The notes beneath the pieces are model-generated. The model searched no databases and was not told the DNA's origin. It was given only the letters and a program-made list of their open reading frames with translations. A DNA stretch of 64,000 nucleotides, taken from positions 90,134 through 154,133 of the forward strand of contig NZ_LXHZ01000026.1 in NCBI RefSeq assembly GCF_001888055.1. The letters are read 5' to 3'. The position numbers and the translations under genes are program-made. This document shows positions 54,381 to 63,643 of this stretch, in pieces. Source of the stretch: Rappaport israeli (GTDB lineage Bacteria > Pseudomonadota > Gammaproteobacteria > Cardiobacteriales > Cardiobacteriaceae). How positions within the stretch are numbered: position 1 is the stretch's first letter; each line of letters starts with the position of its first letter.

Positions 54381-55250
54381 GATTTTTTTAGGCTCAGAAA
54401 TTACGCAACCTGAGGAGAAAGAAGCATTTTTCCATGTTATTCCTGTGCCTTATGAGCGCTCTGTGAGCTATGGCGGTGGGACGAATAAAGGACCACAAGG
54501 CATTATTGATGCCTCACAGCAATTAGAGACGACCGATGGAATCAGTGAACCTTGTAAAAGTGGCATTTATACGCATGCAGCGCTTGATTGTCAGGGGGAG
54601 GCAGAGGCGGTATTGGCAAGAATACGGACGCTTAATGCGCAGATTGCTGGGCGTGGACAGTTGCCCATTGTGCTAGGCGGTGAGCATACGGTGAGCTATG
54701 GCGCGGTGATGGGTGTGGCGGATGTTTATGCTGATGAGCCATTGGGAATTATTCAGTTTGATGCACACGCGGATTTGCGCGATAGCTATGAAGCAGTCCG
54801 TGGAGTCATGCTAGTGTTATGAAGCGCTTGGTAGATGCTGGAATGCATTTATTTCAGCTGGGGGTGCGGGCTATGAGTGTAGAAGAGCAGGCGGTACGCG
54901 ATGCGCACCCTGAACGCATTCATTATTTAGATGCGCGTCAAATTTGTAAGGTGCAACCTGTGCATGATTTCCAATTGCCTGAAAATTTCCCCAAAAAGGT
55001 TTATATCACGGTGGATGTGGATGGTTTGGATGGCGCTATTATGCCTGCAACGGGAACGCCTGTTCCAGGGGGATTATCGTTTTGGCAGTTGATTGATTTG
55101 TTGGAGGCGGTAACGCGCCAACGTGAGGTGGTGGGCATGGATGTGGTGGAGTTCGCGCCAATTGATGGCTTTCATGTCTATGATTACACGGCAGCAGAGG
55201 TTGTTTATAAAATGATGGGTTTGGTCGATAGAGCGCGCAATGGTGGTTAG
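54373..55250 (+). CDS. speB: Agmatinase-like ureohydrolase, one frameshift
   Basis: An arginase/agmatinase family enzyme of about 292 residues. The manganese motifs are GGEHTVSYGA, FDAHADLRD and DVDGLDGAIMPATGTPVPGG. With SpeA nearby it should hydrolyse agmatine to putrescine and urea. One G is missing near 54793; restoring it gives YEGSPWSHASVMKRLV. ATG 54367 or 54373 may be used, overlapping the phosphoesterase gene. Confidence 0.92.
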
Positions 55251-55839
55251 GATTTGCTTGTTCTTTATAGTTTTTTTTACAGTGCGAGCATGGGCGCATC
55301 CGCATGATTATGTGATGCTAAGCGTTGAGCCTGTGGTGAATGAGGGGCGTGAGATTGTAGCGTTAAAAGAGCGCTGGTTGTTTACGCCTTTTTCGGCTCA
55401 ATCCATTTTAGAGCCTGTGTTGAAATTGTCAGGCTACGAGGCGCAAAAACAGGCTTTTGCCGAGGTCAGCGATGAAATGCAAACACGCTTACAAGGACAG
55501 AATTTTTATACTTTTCCTGAGGATTTGTTTGCTGATGCGGTAGAGGATTTTGCCCTAGAGGTCGATGAGAGGGGGGATTTGTGGTTGAGTTTTACGCTAA
55601 AGGTCGAAGCGCCGAGTCAGGCGTTAGTCTATCAAATTTATGAGCCAACTTATTGGGTGGCGATGCTTTATGACGAGCAACAGAGCCATCAGTGGAGAAA
55701 TGGCTGTCAGATGCTCATTGAGCAAGCCAATCCAACAGAGGCGGATTTTTTGCAGGCGTCGATGTTAGATATTAATGCGCGCGGGGCAGAGAATTTGGGC
55801 GCGGTGTTTGCTGATACGGCGCGGCTAGATTGTTCTTAG
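55240..55839 (+). CDS. DUF1007 periplasmic protein, nickel/cobalt exporter partner
   Basis: A 199-residue secreted protein. The signal peptide ends at VRAWA, and the mature start HPHDYVML is the DUF1007 hallmark. It is nearly always next to a NicO/RcnA-type permease, as here (9 bases), and may bind or pass Ni or Co in the periplasm. It overlaps the end of speB by 11 bases. Confidence 0.87.
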   Translation: MVVRICLFFIVFFTVRAWAHPHDYVMLSVEPVVNEGREIVALKERWLFTPFSAQSILEPVLKLSGYEAQKQAFAEVSDEMQTRLQGQNFYTFPEDLFADAVEDFALEVDERGDLWLSFTLKVEAPSQALVYQIYEPTYWVAMLYDEQQSHQWRNGCQMLIEQANPTEADFLQASMLDINARGAENLGAVFADTARLDCS

Positions 55840-55848
55840 GGAGAAGAT

Positions 55849-56770
55849 GTGAATCGTTTGTTGATAAACCATACTCAGATGAAATATGCACTACTTGCGC
55901 TCGGAATCGGTTTGGCGCTTTGGGTGGGGTTATATGAGTTAGGGCGCTTGGAGATTGGGCTTTGGCTTTTAAAGATGCAACATTGGCAGATTCAATGGCA
56001 ACGCGCACTCACTGATGCGGTTAGTGCATTGCGTGAGGATTCTGCGCCTTGGCAGGCATGGTTGGGAGTGTTGGGAGCAGGATTTTTATATGGTTTATTG
56101 CACGCCATAGGCCCTGGGCATGGTAAGGCGGTGATTGGTACTTTTGTCCTAACGCAACCGCAGCAGTATCGCTCAACGTTAATTCTAAGTGTGGGCGGGG
56201 CGCTGTTGCAGGGCGTAAGTGCGATTGTTTGGGTGGGGGTGAGTTTGCGCTGTTGGGATGGTGGATTAAAGATAGTGTGGCGCAGGTGCTGTGGTTAAAT
56301 CGCTTGGCGTATGCATGGTGATGGTGTTAGGAGCATGGATTGTGTGGCGGCAGGGGCGCGTACTTTTTGGACGGGCGCATGGTTGTGGCTGTGGGCATCA
56401 TCATTGCGCGCATATTGATGTAGATAATGAGGGACGCGATGGGCAGGTAGCGCGTGTGTTGGCGTTGTTAAGTATTGGATTGCGTCCTTGCAGTGGCGCG
56501 GTTCTGACTTTGGCTGTGGCATGGAGTTGGGGGATGGCTTGGGTTGGTGTGGCGACGGTGATGATGATGGCGTGTGGGACGGCGTGTGCGATTGCGCTGA
56601 TGGCGCTGTTGTTAACTTATGCCAAACAAAATGTATTGCAACCGCTGAGATTGCCAAAGGCGGTGCGCTATTTGGCGCTTATTGGGGGTGTGTTATTAAT
56701 GGGATTTGCTGCGTTGATGTGGCAAAGTGATTGGGCGGTAGTGCAGGACGCACAACCACGCCCTTTTTGA
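55849..56770 (+). CDS. NicO/RcnA-family nickel/cobalt exporter, two frameshifts
   Basis: A membrane protein of about 307 residues with six or so helices. GLLHAIGPGHGKAVIGTFVL holds the metal-binding histidines, a His/Cys-rich cytoplasmic loop (HGCGCGHHHCAH) lies in the middle, and SIGLRPCSGAVLTL is the second conserved motif. Two bases are missing, in G5 56235-56239 and near 56315; the restored piece reads FALLGWWIKDSVAQVLWLN. Efflux of Ni or Co is inferred from family. Confidence 0.88.
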
Positions 56771-56815
56771 TAGATGGTGATATTTTTAATTTTATTTTTA
56801 AATAAGGAGCTAATA

Positions 56816-57133
56816 ATGGAAGGGATTTTAAAACAAATTGAAGCGCTTAATGATGCACAATTTACCGCACTGTTAGAGGAAATTGAGCAGTTGCGCCAAA
56901 AACGCGTGGATTTAATTATTGCAGAAGCGCAACGCAAGTTATTGCAATTAGGCGATGCGTCGGAATTATCTTTTACCCAAGGAAAATCAAAGCGCAAAAC
57001 TAAATTACCAAAACCTGCGAAATACCGTAATCCGAATAATCCTGCTGAGGAGTGGAGTGGCTTTGGGCGCAAACCTGATTGGTTTAAGGCGCATTTGGCC
57101 TCGGGTGGTCATGAAGATGATTTGTTAATTTAG
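56816..57133 (+). CDS. H-NS-like nucleoid protein
   Basis: A 105-residue protein. The N-terminal half is a coiled coil (ALLEEIEQLRQKRVDLIIAE), followed by a basic linker (GKSKRKTKLPKPAK) and the C-terminal H-NS DNA-binding motif YRNPNNPAEEWSGFGRKPDW. It resembles the short H-NS proteins common in beta- and some gammaproteobacteria, which silence AT-rich foreign DNA. ATG 56816 is 6 bases after AAGGAG. Confidence 0.9.
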   Translation: MEGILKQIEALNDAQFTALLEEIEQLRQKRVDLIIAEAQRKLLQLGDASELSFTQGKSKRKTKLPKPAKYRNPNNPAEEWSGFGRKPDWFKAHLASGGHEDDLLI

Positions 57134-57142
57134 GGTTGAGTT

Positions 57143-57550
57143 ATGACGATTTTTCAAAAGATTTTGGACGGCGATATTGAAAGCGCAAAAATTTATGAAG
57201 ATGAGCTGATTTATGTATTTATGGATGCTTTTCCTCAATCACGCGGGCATGCGCTGATTATTCCAAAACAAGCTGAGCGTGATTTATTTACGATGCCAGT
57301 AAAAACTTTGGCGCATATTATTGAATTCAGTCAACGTCTTGCTAAGGCGCAGATGCAGGCACTCAGTGCCGATGGAATTCGTGTGATGCAGTTTAATGGA
57401 GAGGCAGCTGGGCAAAGTGTGTTTCACTATCATATGCATTTAATACCGATGTGGCATGAGCAGGATTTGGAGGCGCATGGTGATCAATCCGTAGCGCTGG
57501 AGCAATTGCAAGATATTGCCAAGAAGATTTCTGCGGCGTTAGAGGCTTAA
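57143..57550 (+). CDS. HIT-family nucleotide hydrolase
   Basis: A 135-residue Hint-like protein. [16 protein letters not shown] begins it and the histidine triad is HYHMHLIP. Members hydrolyse AMP-lysine-type or dinucleoside substrates. It lies 9 bases after the H-NS-like gene and 4 before argC. Confidence 0.93.
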   Translation: MTIFQKILDGDIESAKIYEDELIYVFMDAFPQSRGHALIIPKQAERDLFTMPVKTLAHIIEFSQRLAKAQMQALSADGIRVMQFNGEAAGQSVFHYHMHLIPMWHEQDLEAHGDQSVALEQLQDIAKKISAALEA

Positions 57551-57554
57551 AACT

Positions 57555-58595
57555 ATGACGATTAAGGTGGGAATCGTTGGTGCAACGGGCTATACAGGCG
57601 CAGAGTTGTTGCGTCTTTTAAGCTTGCATGAAGCGGTAGAGGTGGTTTGGGTGGGCTCGCGCAAAGAGGTTGGGGTTGCTGTGAGTGATTACTTTGAAAA
57701 TTTGCGGGGGCGCTGTGCGTTGCGCTTTAGCGATTATGACACACAGGCATTATTGCAATGTGAGGTGGTGTTTTTTGCAACGCCACACGTGGTTTGTATG
57801 CAACAAGCGCCTTTTTTGCTTGAAAATGGGGTGAAGGTTATTGATTTATCTGCTGATTTTCGCCTTAAAAAAGCTGAGCTTTTCACTAAGTGGTATGGCG
57901 TAGAACATGTGGCACAGGAGTGGTTGGCTGAGGCGGTCTATGGTTTGCCTGAGCTTAATCGTGAGGCGATTAAGCATGCGCGTTTGGTAGCAGCTGCTGG
58001 TTGTTATCCAACAGCAGTACAGCTGGGGTTTAAACCGTTGCTTGAGGCTGGGTTGGTAGAGACTGGGCGCTTGATTGCAGATGTGAAATCTGGAGTCTCT
58101 GGCGCAGGACGTGAGGCTAAGGTGGCGAATTTGTTTAGTGAGGTAAGCGATAATTTCAAGGCTTATGCGCTCACAGGGCATCGCCATCAACCTGAAATTG
58201 AGCAACAACTGTCGCTTTTGGCTAAACAGGCGGTGAGTTGTACGTTTGTACCGCATTTGTTGCCGATGATTCGTGGAATTGAGGCGACGCTTTATGCACC
58301 ATTGTTAGAGGCGCTATCGCTTGAGAGATTGCAGTTGTTATATGAGCAGTGCTATCAATCGGAGTATTTTGTAGATGTAATGCCGTTAGGTTCGCATCCG
58401 CAAACGCGCACAGTGCGAGGGAGTAATTTTGTGCGCATGGCGGTTCATCAATCGCAAAATCAGGCTTTGGCGGTGGTGTCTGTGGTGGAGGATAATTTGC
58501 TTAAGGGTGCTGCTGGTCAGGCGGTGCAATGTATGAATTTGATGTTTGGGCTTGAGGAAACCTTGGGGCTTACGCAGATGGCGTATTTACCATGA
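57555..58595 (+). CDS. argC: N-acetyl-gamma-glutamyl-phosphate reductase
   Basis: Third enzyme of arginine synthesis, 346 residues. [18 protein letters not shown] is the NADP motif, the active-site Cys lies in [13 protein letters not shown] near residue 152, and [11 protein letters not shown] and HRHQPEI follow. It is followed closely by folD. The frame is intact. Confidence 0.97.
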   Translation: MTIKVGIVGATGYTGAELLRLLSLHEAVEVVWVGSRKEVGVAVSDYFENLRGRCALRFSDYDTQALLQCEVVFFATPHVVCMQQAPFLLENGVKVIDLSADFRLKKAELFTKWYGVEHVAQEWLAEAVYGLPELNREAIKHARLVAAAGCYPTAVQLGFKPLLEAGLVETGRLIADVKSGVSGAGREAKVANLFSEVSDNFKAYALTGHRHQPEIEQQLSLLAKQAVSCTFVPHLLPMIRGIEATLYAPLLEALSLERLQLLYEQCYQSEYFVDVMPLGSHPQTRTVRGSNFVRMAVHQSQNQALAVVSVVEDNLLKGAAGQAVQCMNLMFGLEETLGLTQMAYLP

Positions 58596-58614
58596 CGGGA
58601 TTTTGGGAGGACAA

Positions 58615-59484
58615 ATGACAGCAAAGAGTATTGATGGGAAAGCATTTGCGCAAAAGATTGTAGAAGCGTTACGCGTTGAAGTGGCTAAATTTCACGCGCA
58701 ATCAGGGGTTAAGCCTGCTTTGGCTGTGATTTTGGTAGGAGAGGATGCCGCCAGTCAGGTTTATGTGCGCAATAAGGGCAAAAAAGCGGTTGAGGCGGGA
58801 TTTGAGAGTTTAGAGTTTCGCTTGGATGCAGCGGTTAGTGAGCAGGCGTTGCTTGATAAGATTAGTGCGCTTAATAATGATGAGGCGGTGCATGGGATTT
58901 TGGTGCAATTGCCACTGCCTGAGCATATAGACAGCGATAAGGTGTTAAATCATATTGCTCCTGAAAAAGATGTTGATGGGTTTCATCCTGTCAATATAGG
59001 ACGTCTATGGTCGGGGAATCCTGTTTCTATTCCTTGTACGCCATTAGGATGTTCTTTGATTTTAAAAGATTATTTTGGCGATTTGTCAGGTAAGCAGGCG
59101 GTGGTGGTTGGGCGTAGTAATATTGTAGGTAAACCGATGGCGGCGCTATTGCTGCAAATGAATGCGACGGTTTGTATCGCGCATTCAAAAACAGCAGATT
59201 TGCCAGCGCTATTAGCTCAGGCGGATATTGTAGTGGCAGCGGTTGGACAAGCGAATTTTATTCGTGGTGAGTGGTTAAAAGCAGATGCTGTGGTGCTTGA
59301 TGTAGGGATTAACCGCATTACGGATGAAGATGGGCAAACAAAGCTGGTTGGGGATGTGGATTTTATCAGCGCTCGGGAAAAGGTGGCGGCAATTACTCCT
59401 GTCCCTGGCGGTATTGGTCCAATGACGATTGCTTGTTTGTTGAAAAATACTTTAGCTTGCGCGAGAAAAATTCAAGGTCTTTAG
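58615..59484 (+). CDS. folD: Methylenetetrahydrofolate dehydrogenase/cyclohydrolase
   Basis: A 289-residue bifunctional one-carbon enzyme. [20 protein letters not shown] has the Tyr and Lys of the active site, [17 protein letters not shown] is a substrate motif, and [18 protein letters not shown] is the NADP motif. [15 protein letters not shown] is the C-terminal signature. ATG 58615 follows GGGAGGAC. The frame is intact. Confidence 0.97.
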   Translation: MTAKSIDGKAFAQKIVEALRVEVAKFHAQSGVKPALAVILVGEDAASQVYVRNKGKKAVEAGFESLEFRLDAAVSEQALLDKISALNNDEAVHGILVQLPLPEHIDSDKVLNHIAPEKDVDGFHPVNIGRLWSGNPVSIPCTPLGCSLILKDYFGDLSGKQAVVVGRSNIVGKPMAALLLQMNATVCIAHSKTADLPALLAQADIVVAAVGQANFIRGEWLKADAVVLDVGINRITDEDGQTKLVGDVDFISAREKVAAITPVPGGIGPMTIACLLKNTLACARKIQGL

Positions 59485-59496
59485 TGGCTTAGCTTT

Positions 59497-59516
59497 AAGC
59501 CTTAAGGCTTTATAAT
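59497..59516 (+). promoter_or_regulatory. Palindrome and -10 box before the flavodoxin gene
   Basis: A perfect 14-bp palindrome AAGCCTTAAGGCTT (59497-59510) abuts TATAAT (59511-59516). TTAGCT at 59489 could be a weak -35 with 16-base spacing. The palindrome would overlap the promoter, so it may be an operator. Confidence 0.45.
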
Positions 59517-59550
59517 GGCTCTATTTATATTTGAAGATAAGGGAAAAGAG

Positions 59551-60075
59551 ATGAATCAAGAGATTGGATTATTTTATGGTAGCACCACAGGGATGACGGA
59601 AGATGTGGCGTTTAGCATTGAGCGCATTGCGCAGGAAAAACACGGCATTACCCTAACCCCTATCAATATTATTGATTTAGATAACCCAAATGATATGTTT
59701 GCCTATAATCGTTTGATTTTGGGGATACCAACTTGGAACTATGGCGAGTATCAAGATGATTGGGAAATTGTAGTAGAGCAAATTTCTAATGCAGATTTAA
59801 AGGGAAAGGTGATTGCGATGTTTGGCTTGGGCGACCAAGTGGGTTATCCAGAATATTATTTAGACGCTATGGGGATGTTAGCTGACCAGTTGCGCGCACA
59901 AGGTGCATCCTTTATTGGACAGTGGTCTATTGAAGGGTATAACTTTGAATCTTCTAAGGCATTGCAAGGTCAGCATTTTATTGGTTTGGCTTTAGATGAG
60001 GATAGTGAACCAGAAAAAACCTCTGAGCGCTTGGAGCAATGGTTAGCACAGGTGTTGCCACAGTTAATGGCATAA
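59551..60075 (+). CDS. fldA: Long-chain flavodoxin
   Basis: A 174-residue FMN electron carrier. LFYGSTTGMTEDVAF is the phosphate loop, PTWNYGEYQDDW is the first aromatic loop, and FGLGDQVGYPEYYLDAMG is the second, with the long-chain insertion. It resembles FldA/FldB and could supply electrons to Fe-S or radical-SAM enzymes. ATG 59551 follows a GAAAAGAG. The frame is intact. Confidence 0.92.
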   Translation: MNQEIGLFYGSTTGMTEDVAFSIERIAQEKHGITLTPINIIDLDNPNDMFAYNRLILGIPTWNYGEYQDDWEIVVEQISNADLKGKVIAMFGLGDQVGYPEYYLDAMGMLADQLRAQGASFIGQWSIEGYNFESSKALQGQHFIGLALDEDSEPEKTSERLEQWLAQVLPQLMA

Positions 60076-60100
60076 TAAGTACACAGTTAGGTTGCTTTCT

Positions 60101-60153
60101 TAATTAAAGTGCGTGTTGTGCTATTTTTATGATGAGAATACGCGCTTTAGTTA
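60101..60153. terminator. Probable two-way terminator between fldA and the Nudix gene
   Basis: A long stem (60101-60117 with 60137-60153, several G-U pairs) lies between two converging genes. Its right arm overlaps the last codons of the Nudix gene. No perfect T tract follows, so this is moderate support. Confidence 0.4.
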
Positions 60154-61027
60154 AATGTAGCAATCCAAGCGTTTAGAAGATTATCGCGCGGATTAAGGTT
60201 GCTGCAAATATATTGATAATCAGGATGTTTGGCGCTTAAGTAACCCAGTCGCACTAGAGAATCAATAATTACTAGTGCGGCATTGAATTTTATGCGCTCT
60301 GGTTTATGCAAAATCTCAATAATCTCCTCAATAGGCAGGCAGAGAAATTCTGCGACTTCGCCATCTTGATTTTGTGGGGTGAATGCTTCAGGTAGCCAAA
60401 GGTCGTAGTTAAAGGTGATATCAGCGCGAATGCCAATATCAGTTTGATGAAGATAACTCACGATGCTCACAGCTTTGGCTTGTTGCGCTAGAGTAGCTGG
60501 TATCCCTGCTTCTTCTTGGCTTTCTTTGAGTAAATTATCAAATACGGATATTCCATAAGGAAGACCGCCTGCAGCAATTTGGTCAAGTTGGTTGGGGTGG
60601 GTGCTTTTATTGGCGGCTCGTTTACCAAGCCACATATGAATTTTACCATTGCGCAGGGTCAGTCCGTTTAAATGAATACCATATCCACAGATGCCAAGAT
60701 AGGGGAGCGCGGCACGTTCAATAAGGGCGTGAGGAGGGGCGTGAAGATGTTGCGCTAGGGCAAAAGGTTCATCACGCCATCCAGCAAGATGCCCATCTTG
60801 CGCCATGCGACTAAATATTTGATGCAGCTGCTGGCTATTGGCTGTGAAATCTTGTAAATCATGCCAGATAACGCCTTGCGCAGTCCTTTCAAGCGCTAAA
60901 CCATAGTGTTGTAGGCGTGGGATATTTGTTTTTTGAATCAGCCCTATGGGTTCTTGTCTTATCCATAAGGAAGATAATCATTTAAATTAGCGTTGTTGGC
61001 GCGTGCGATATATTGACAGTAGGGCAT
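60147..61027 (-). CDS. Nudix hydrolase with DUF4743 N-terminal domain, one frameshift
   Basis: About 293 residues. An N-terminal DUF4743-type half (LPLWIRQEPIGLIQ, HYGLALERTAQGVIW) precedes a Nudix domain whose box is GGLPYGISVFDNLLKESQEEAGIP. This layout is shared with plant NUDX20/24-type and yeast Tnr3 proteins that act on damaged thiamine diphosphate. That role is possible here but unproven. One base is missing near 60967 that separates the first 23 residues (MPYCQYIARANNA) from the rest. Confidence 0.82.
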
Positions 61028-61030
61028 GGA

Positions 61031-61504
61031 TTAATCGTTTAAGCTAAAAAGTTGGCTTTGATGATAGAGCAGGGGCTTTAATTCGCGATTAAGATGGCTG
61101 GTTTGTACTTCTGCAATGAAAATATCGTGGTCGCCTTGGGTAATGCGGTCGCGGACGCGCACAGTTAAGCTGACTAAAGTACTATTTAGCGTGGGGATAT
61201 TGTGAGGATTGTCGCGATTGATGAAAGATTCCAATCCTTGGCGATTTGCTCCTGCAAATTGGTAGGCAAGATCTTTTTGCTTATCAGAAAGAATATTAAC
61301 GCCAAAGTGGCTTTGCTCACACATTAGCGGATAGGCGTAGGCGTTTCGGTCAATACAAAATAATACTAAGGGCGGATTAAGTGAGAGAGAAGCAAAGGCG
61401 CTTACGGTAATGCCATCGATAGGGTTATCACCTTGCCAAGTAATAACGGTAATACCGCTAGCAAATAGGCTCATGCTTTGTTTAAAAAGGGCTGAATCAA
61501 TCAT
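61031..61504 (-). CDS. Flavin reductase-like FMN-binding protein
   Basis: A 157-residue protein of the flavin reductase/RutF-like family. FASGITVITWQGD, GITVSAFASLSLNPPLVLF, FGVNILSD and the GDHDIFIAEV motif are typical. It would reduce free FMN with NAD(P)H for a partner oxygenase, but no monooxygenase is next to it. The stop is 3 bases from the Nudix start, so they share a transcript. Confidence 0.88.
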   Translation of the reverse strand: MIDSALFKQSMSLFASGITVITWQGDNPIDGITVSAFASLSLNPPLVLFCIDRNAYAYPLMCEQSHFGVNILSDKQKDLAYQFAGANRQGLESFINRDNPHNIPTLNSTLVSLTVRVRDRITQGDHDIFIAEVQTSHLNRELKPLLYHQSQLFSLND

Positions 61505-61770
61505 GGATTTACTCCTAAAGTAGATATGGATAAATGCAGGCTATTTTGCCAAACCTCTTTAGCGCTATGAGATTTATTGCGCTGTACTCAAATTACGCGA
61601 TAGAAGTTTTGAGGCTTGGTATTAGATGAATGCTAATAATAAAAGTTTGGCATCATACCAAATCTGAAAAATTTCATAAGCAAAGAGCATATAAAATTAA
61701 AGTGAACGTAATTTTAGAAAACCTTCTAAAAAGCGTTTGCAGTAAATTAAGCGTCAATGATTGGATATTA
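61505..61770. other. Intergenic stretch upstream of the flavin reductase gene
   Basis: About 265 bases, AT-rich, no gene seen. TTTGG-catcata-CCAAA near 61650 is a short interrupted palindrome. It should hold the promoter for the flavin reductase and Nudix genes. Confidence 0.4.
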
Positions 61771-62160
61771 TCAGGGCTGAGTTAAGCGCTCTAGTGTAAT
61801 CTCTTGAAAGCGGTAGATTGAGTTAAAGGGAGGAGATAATGCCTCTTTTGCTTCTTGCTGGGTTTGATAAGCTGACCATGTTGAGGCAGGATTATTAGAA
61901 GGCTGTTGTATAAACCATGCCTCTTCAACTTTAATCCACTGTAGCGGTTCAATAGGATTACTATCTGCATTGCTAAGTGTTACATAAGCAATCATTGGTT
62001 GTGTGGCGGTTTCTGGTAATTTTAGATACATCAGAGTATTAGAAATGCTTTCAAACCATCTAATCTCATGGGTGTTTTTAATAAAAATTTGCTCTTTTGT
62101 CCCTTTTTGTTCTACTACGTTCATTTGTGAAAATTCGTCAGTTGTAGATGAAGCGCACAT
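61771..62160 (-). CDS. Hypothetical protein, probably a beheaded lipoprotein
   Basis: A 129-residue frame starting MCASSTTDEFSQMNVV. It holds predicted beta-strands with Trp and Tyr, and I recognise no family. CASSTT right after the start looks like the mature start of a lipoprotein whose signal peptide is missing; a TAG stop lies two codons upstream in frame. The junction coincides with the change to plasmid-like sequence at about 62.15 kb. It may be an inactive remnant, or a restart at ATG 62124 may be used. Confidence 0.6.
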   Translation of the reverse strand: MCASSTTDEFSQMNVVEQKGTKEQIFIKNTHEIRWFESISNTLMYLKLPETATQPMIAYVTLSNADSNPIEPLQWIKVEEAWFIQQPSNNPASTWSAYQTQQEAKEALSPPFNSIYRFQEITLERLTQP

Positions 62161-62393
62161 TACCTAAAAATCGCCAAAGGGGTTTGCCCTTGGACGAAGC
62201 ACGCCAAAGCTTCAAAAGCCATTTTGCGCGCTTGGTGAATATGGACAAGTCGCGCCTAGATGACGACGAGAAAAAGATTATTGATGCACGTAAATCAATG
62301 ATTAGCACCGCACAAAAGCTTTATATGGCTCGCCAAGCAAACACACTTGGTGTTGATATTGGTCAAAACAAAAAGCAGTCTCTCAAACACTGA
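62148..62393 (+). CDS. Hypothetical protein of a mobile element
   Basis: An 81-residue basic, helical protein (LDEARQSFKSHFARLVNMDK, then DDDEKKIIDARKSM). I recognise no family. Composition lacks the G/T bias of the chromosome. Its first few codons overlap the antisense lipoprotein gene by 13 bases, so the real start may be lost or changed by the integration. It converges with the short gene at 62404. Confidence 0.55.
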   Translation: MKRTLPKNRQRGLPLDEARQSFKSHFARLVNMDKSRLDDDEKKIIDARKSMISTAQKLYMARQANTLGVDIGQNKKQSLKH

Positions 62394-62403
62394 TAATCCA
62401 GTA

Positions 62404-62577
62404 TTACCGGCTTAAATTCTTCTTTGATAGGTTCTGCTCTTCCTCGATCAGCTGCTGGCGCATCCATTTGGACGCCTGCTGCAAGTCTTGCCTGAGCGAT
62501 TCGATTTCGGATGGAGTTAACATCAGTGGCGGCAAAGGCGTGTCTGACTTTGGATTGTGTGATTTTTTCGATTCCAT
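62404..62577 (-). CDS. Short hypothetical protein of the element
   Basis: 57 residues: MESKKSHNPKSDTPLPPL followed by a helical, charged part (TPSEIESLRQDLQQASKWM) and EEEQNLSKKN. It lies 28 bases downstream of the phosphoribosyltransferase gene on the same strand. Its codon use and lack of strand bias match its neighbours, so it is probably real. No function is known to me. Confidence 0.55.
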   Translation of the reverse strand: MESKKSHNPKSDTPLPPLMLTPSEIESLRQDLQQASKWMRQQLIEEEQNLSKKNLSR

Positions 62578-62605
62578 TCTAGTTTGCCGTTTCCGGACTG
62601 GGTAA

Positions 62606-63643
62606 TTACCTTGATAAGGAGCGCTTAGGCTCGCGGATCTTTGCTAATGGTTCTTTGGTGCTATAGGTTATTGTGGGCTTATCTCCAATCTTGGGAATAT
62701 TGGGCAAATCTTCTTTTTTATGGGCTTGGAAATAGCGGCTGCCATCATTGACTTGTTGAATAATGAAATCATCAGTCTCAGCTACGATTAAACCGCGACA
62801 AGGCGCGGTTCTTCTCTCTGTTCTAATTATAGCTTTGGGATGATGATTCTCTTGAAGAGACTTTGTTATGCGGGCAAGCGAAATCGCTTTTTGTTCTTCG
62901 GGAGTGGCTGCTCCTTCATCCAACTGGATGCCGCCCACATATTTTGCTTGAGTGATTCGAGTTCTGAGGCTGTGAGCATTCGGGATTGATCGAACGTGCT
63001 CTGCTTCTGAGTGGGTGAGTTCACTGATGCCATAACCAAATTCCTTGTTCCAATATTCTTCTATATCGTTACCATGCTTGGAGCGTATATTGTCCAAAAT
63101 TTCTTTACTTGGCGCAAGTTGCAATGAGCGTTGCTGAGCGCACATGACCATCATACCGATGGTTTGGCCTCCATTATTATTGATATGCCCACGTAATGCC
63201 GCAAGTGTGCCGCCCATCGTGAGAGTGTCATCAATCAGAATATATTTACACGGCTCGACCTTTCCCTCGAACACCGGTTGAAAGACTAATCTACTATCAG
63301 CATTTTTATTTGTCCGCCCAACGTGGTTTACCTGGAATATGGCGTCTGAAACATTCAAGCCGGTTTGTTTCGAAAGAAGTCTTGCTATAGCTAAAGGAAT
63401 TTTATTTTTCCCAAGAGATTCCTGAGCTAGTACCGGAACAAGCAGTGTATTCTGATCAGGCTTAAAAGTATTAAGCATTGCTTCAATGGTTTCATCTTTC
63501 AGAATATTGCTTACAAGCGCCCATGCTGCATTTTCGTCCCCTGATTTTGCAGCCTGATACTCAGCTTCCTTGTCCAGTTCTCCCAATGCGCCATTGGTTA
63601 TAGCATTGGGAAATTCTCCCCAAGGTGCACGTCCTGATTTCAT
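62606..63643 (-). CDS. Phosphoribosyltransferase-like protein with a KfrB-like C-terminus
   Basis: 345 residues. Residues 134-146 (YILIDDTLTMGGT) are a clear PRPP-binding motif of type-I phosphoribosyltransferases, with a hood-like region before it. Around residues 285-330, RGLIVAETDDFIIQQVND followed by HKKEDLP and IGDKPTITY resembles the KfrB domain found in plasmid and ICE proteins. A fused enzyme of this sort suggests a nucleotide or modification task in element biology. Substrate unknown. It overlaps the next gene by 4 bases. Confidence 0.7.
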   Translation of the reverse strand: MKSGRAPWGEFPNAITNGALGELDKEAEYQAAKSGDENAAWALVSNILKDETIEAMLNTFKPDQNTLLVPVLAQESLGKNKIPLAIARLLSKQTGLNVSDAIFQVNHVGRTNKNADSRLVFQPVFEGKVEPCKYILIDDTLTMGGTLAALRGHINNNGGQTIGMMVMCAQQRSLQLAPSKEILDNIRSKHGNDIEEYWNKEFGYGISELTHSEAEHVRSIPNAHSLRTRITQAKYVGGIQLDEGAATPEEQKAISLARITKSLQENHHPKAIIRTERRTAPCRGLIVAETDDFIIQQVNDGSRYFQAHKKEDLPNIPKIGDKPTITYSTKEPLAKIREPKRSLSR

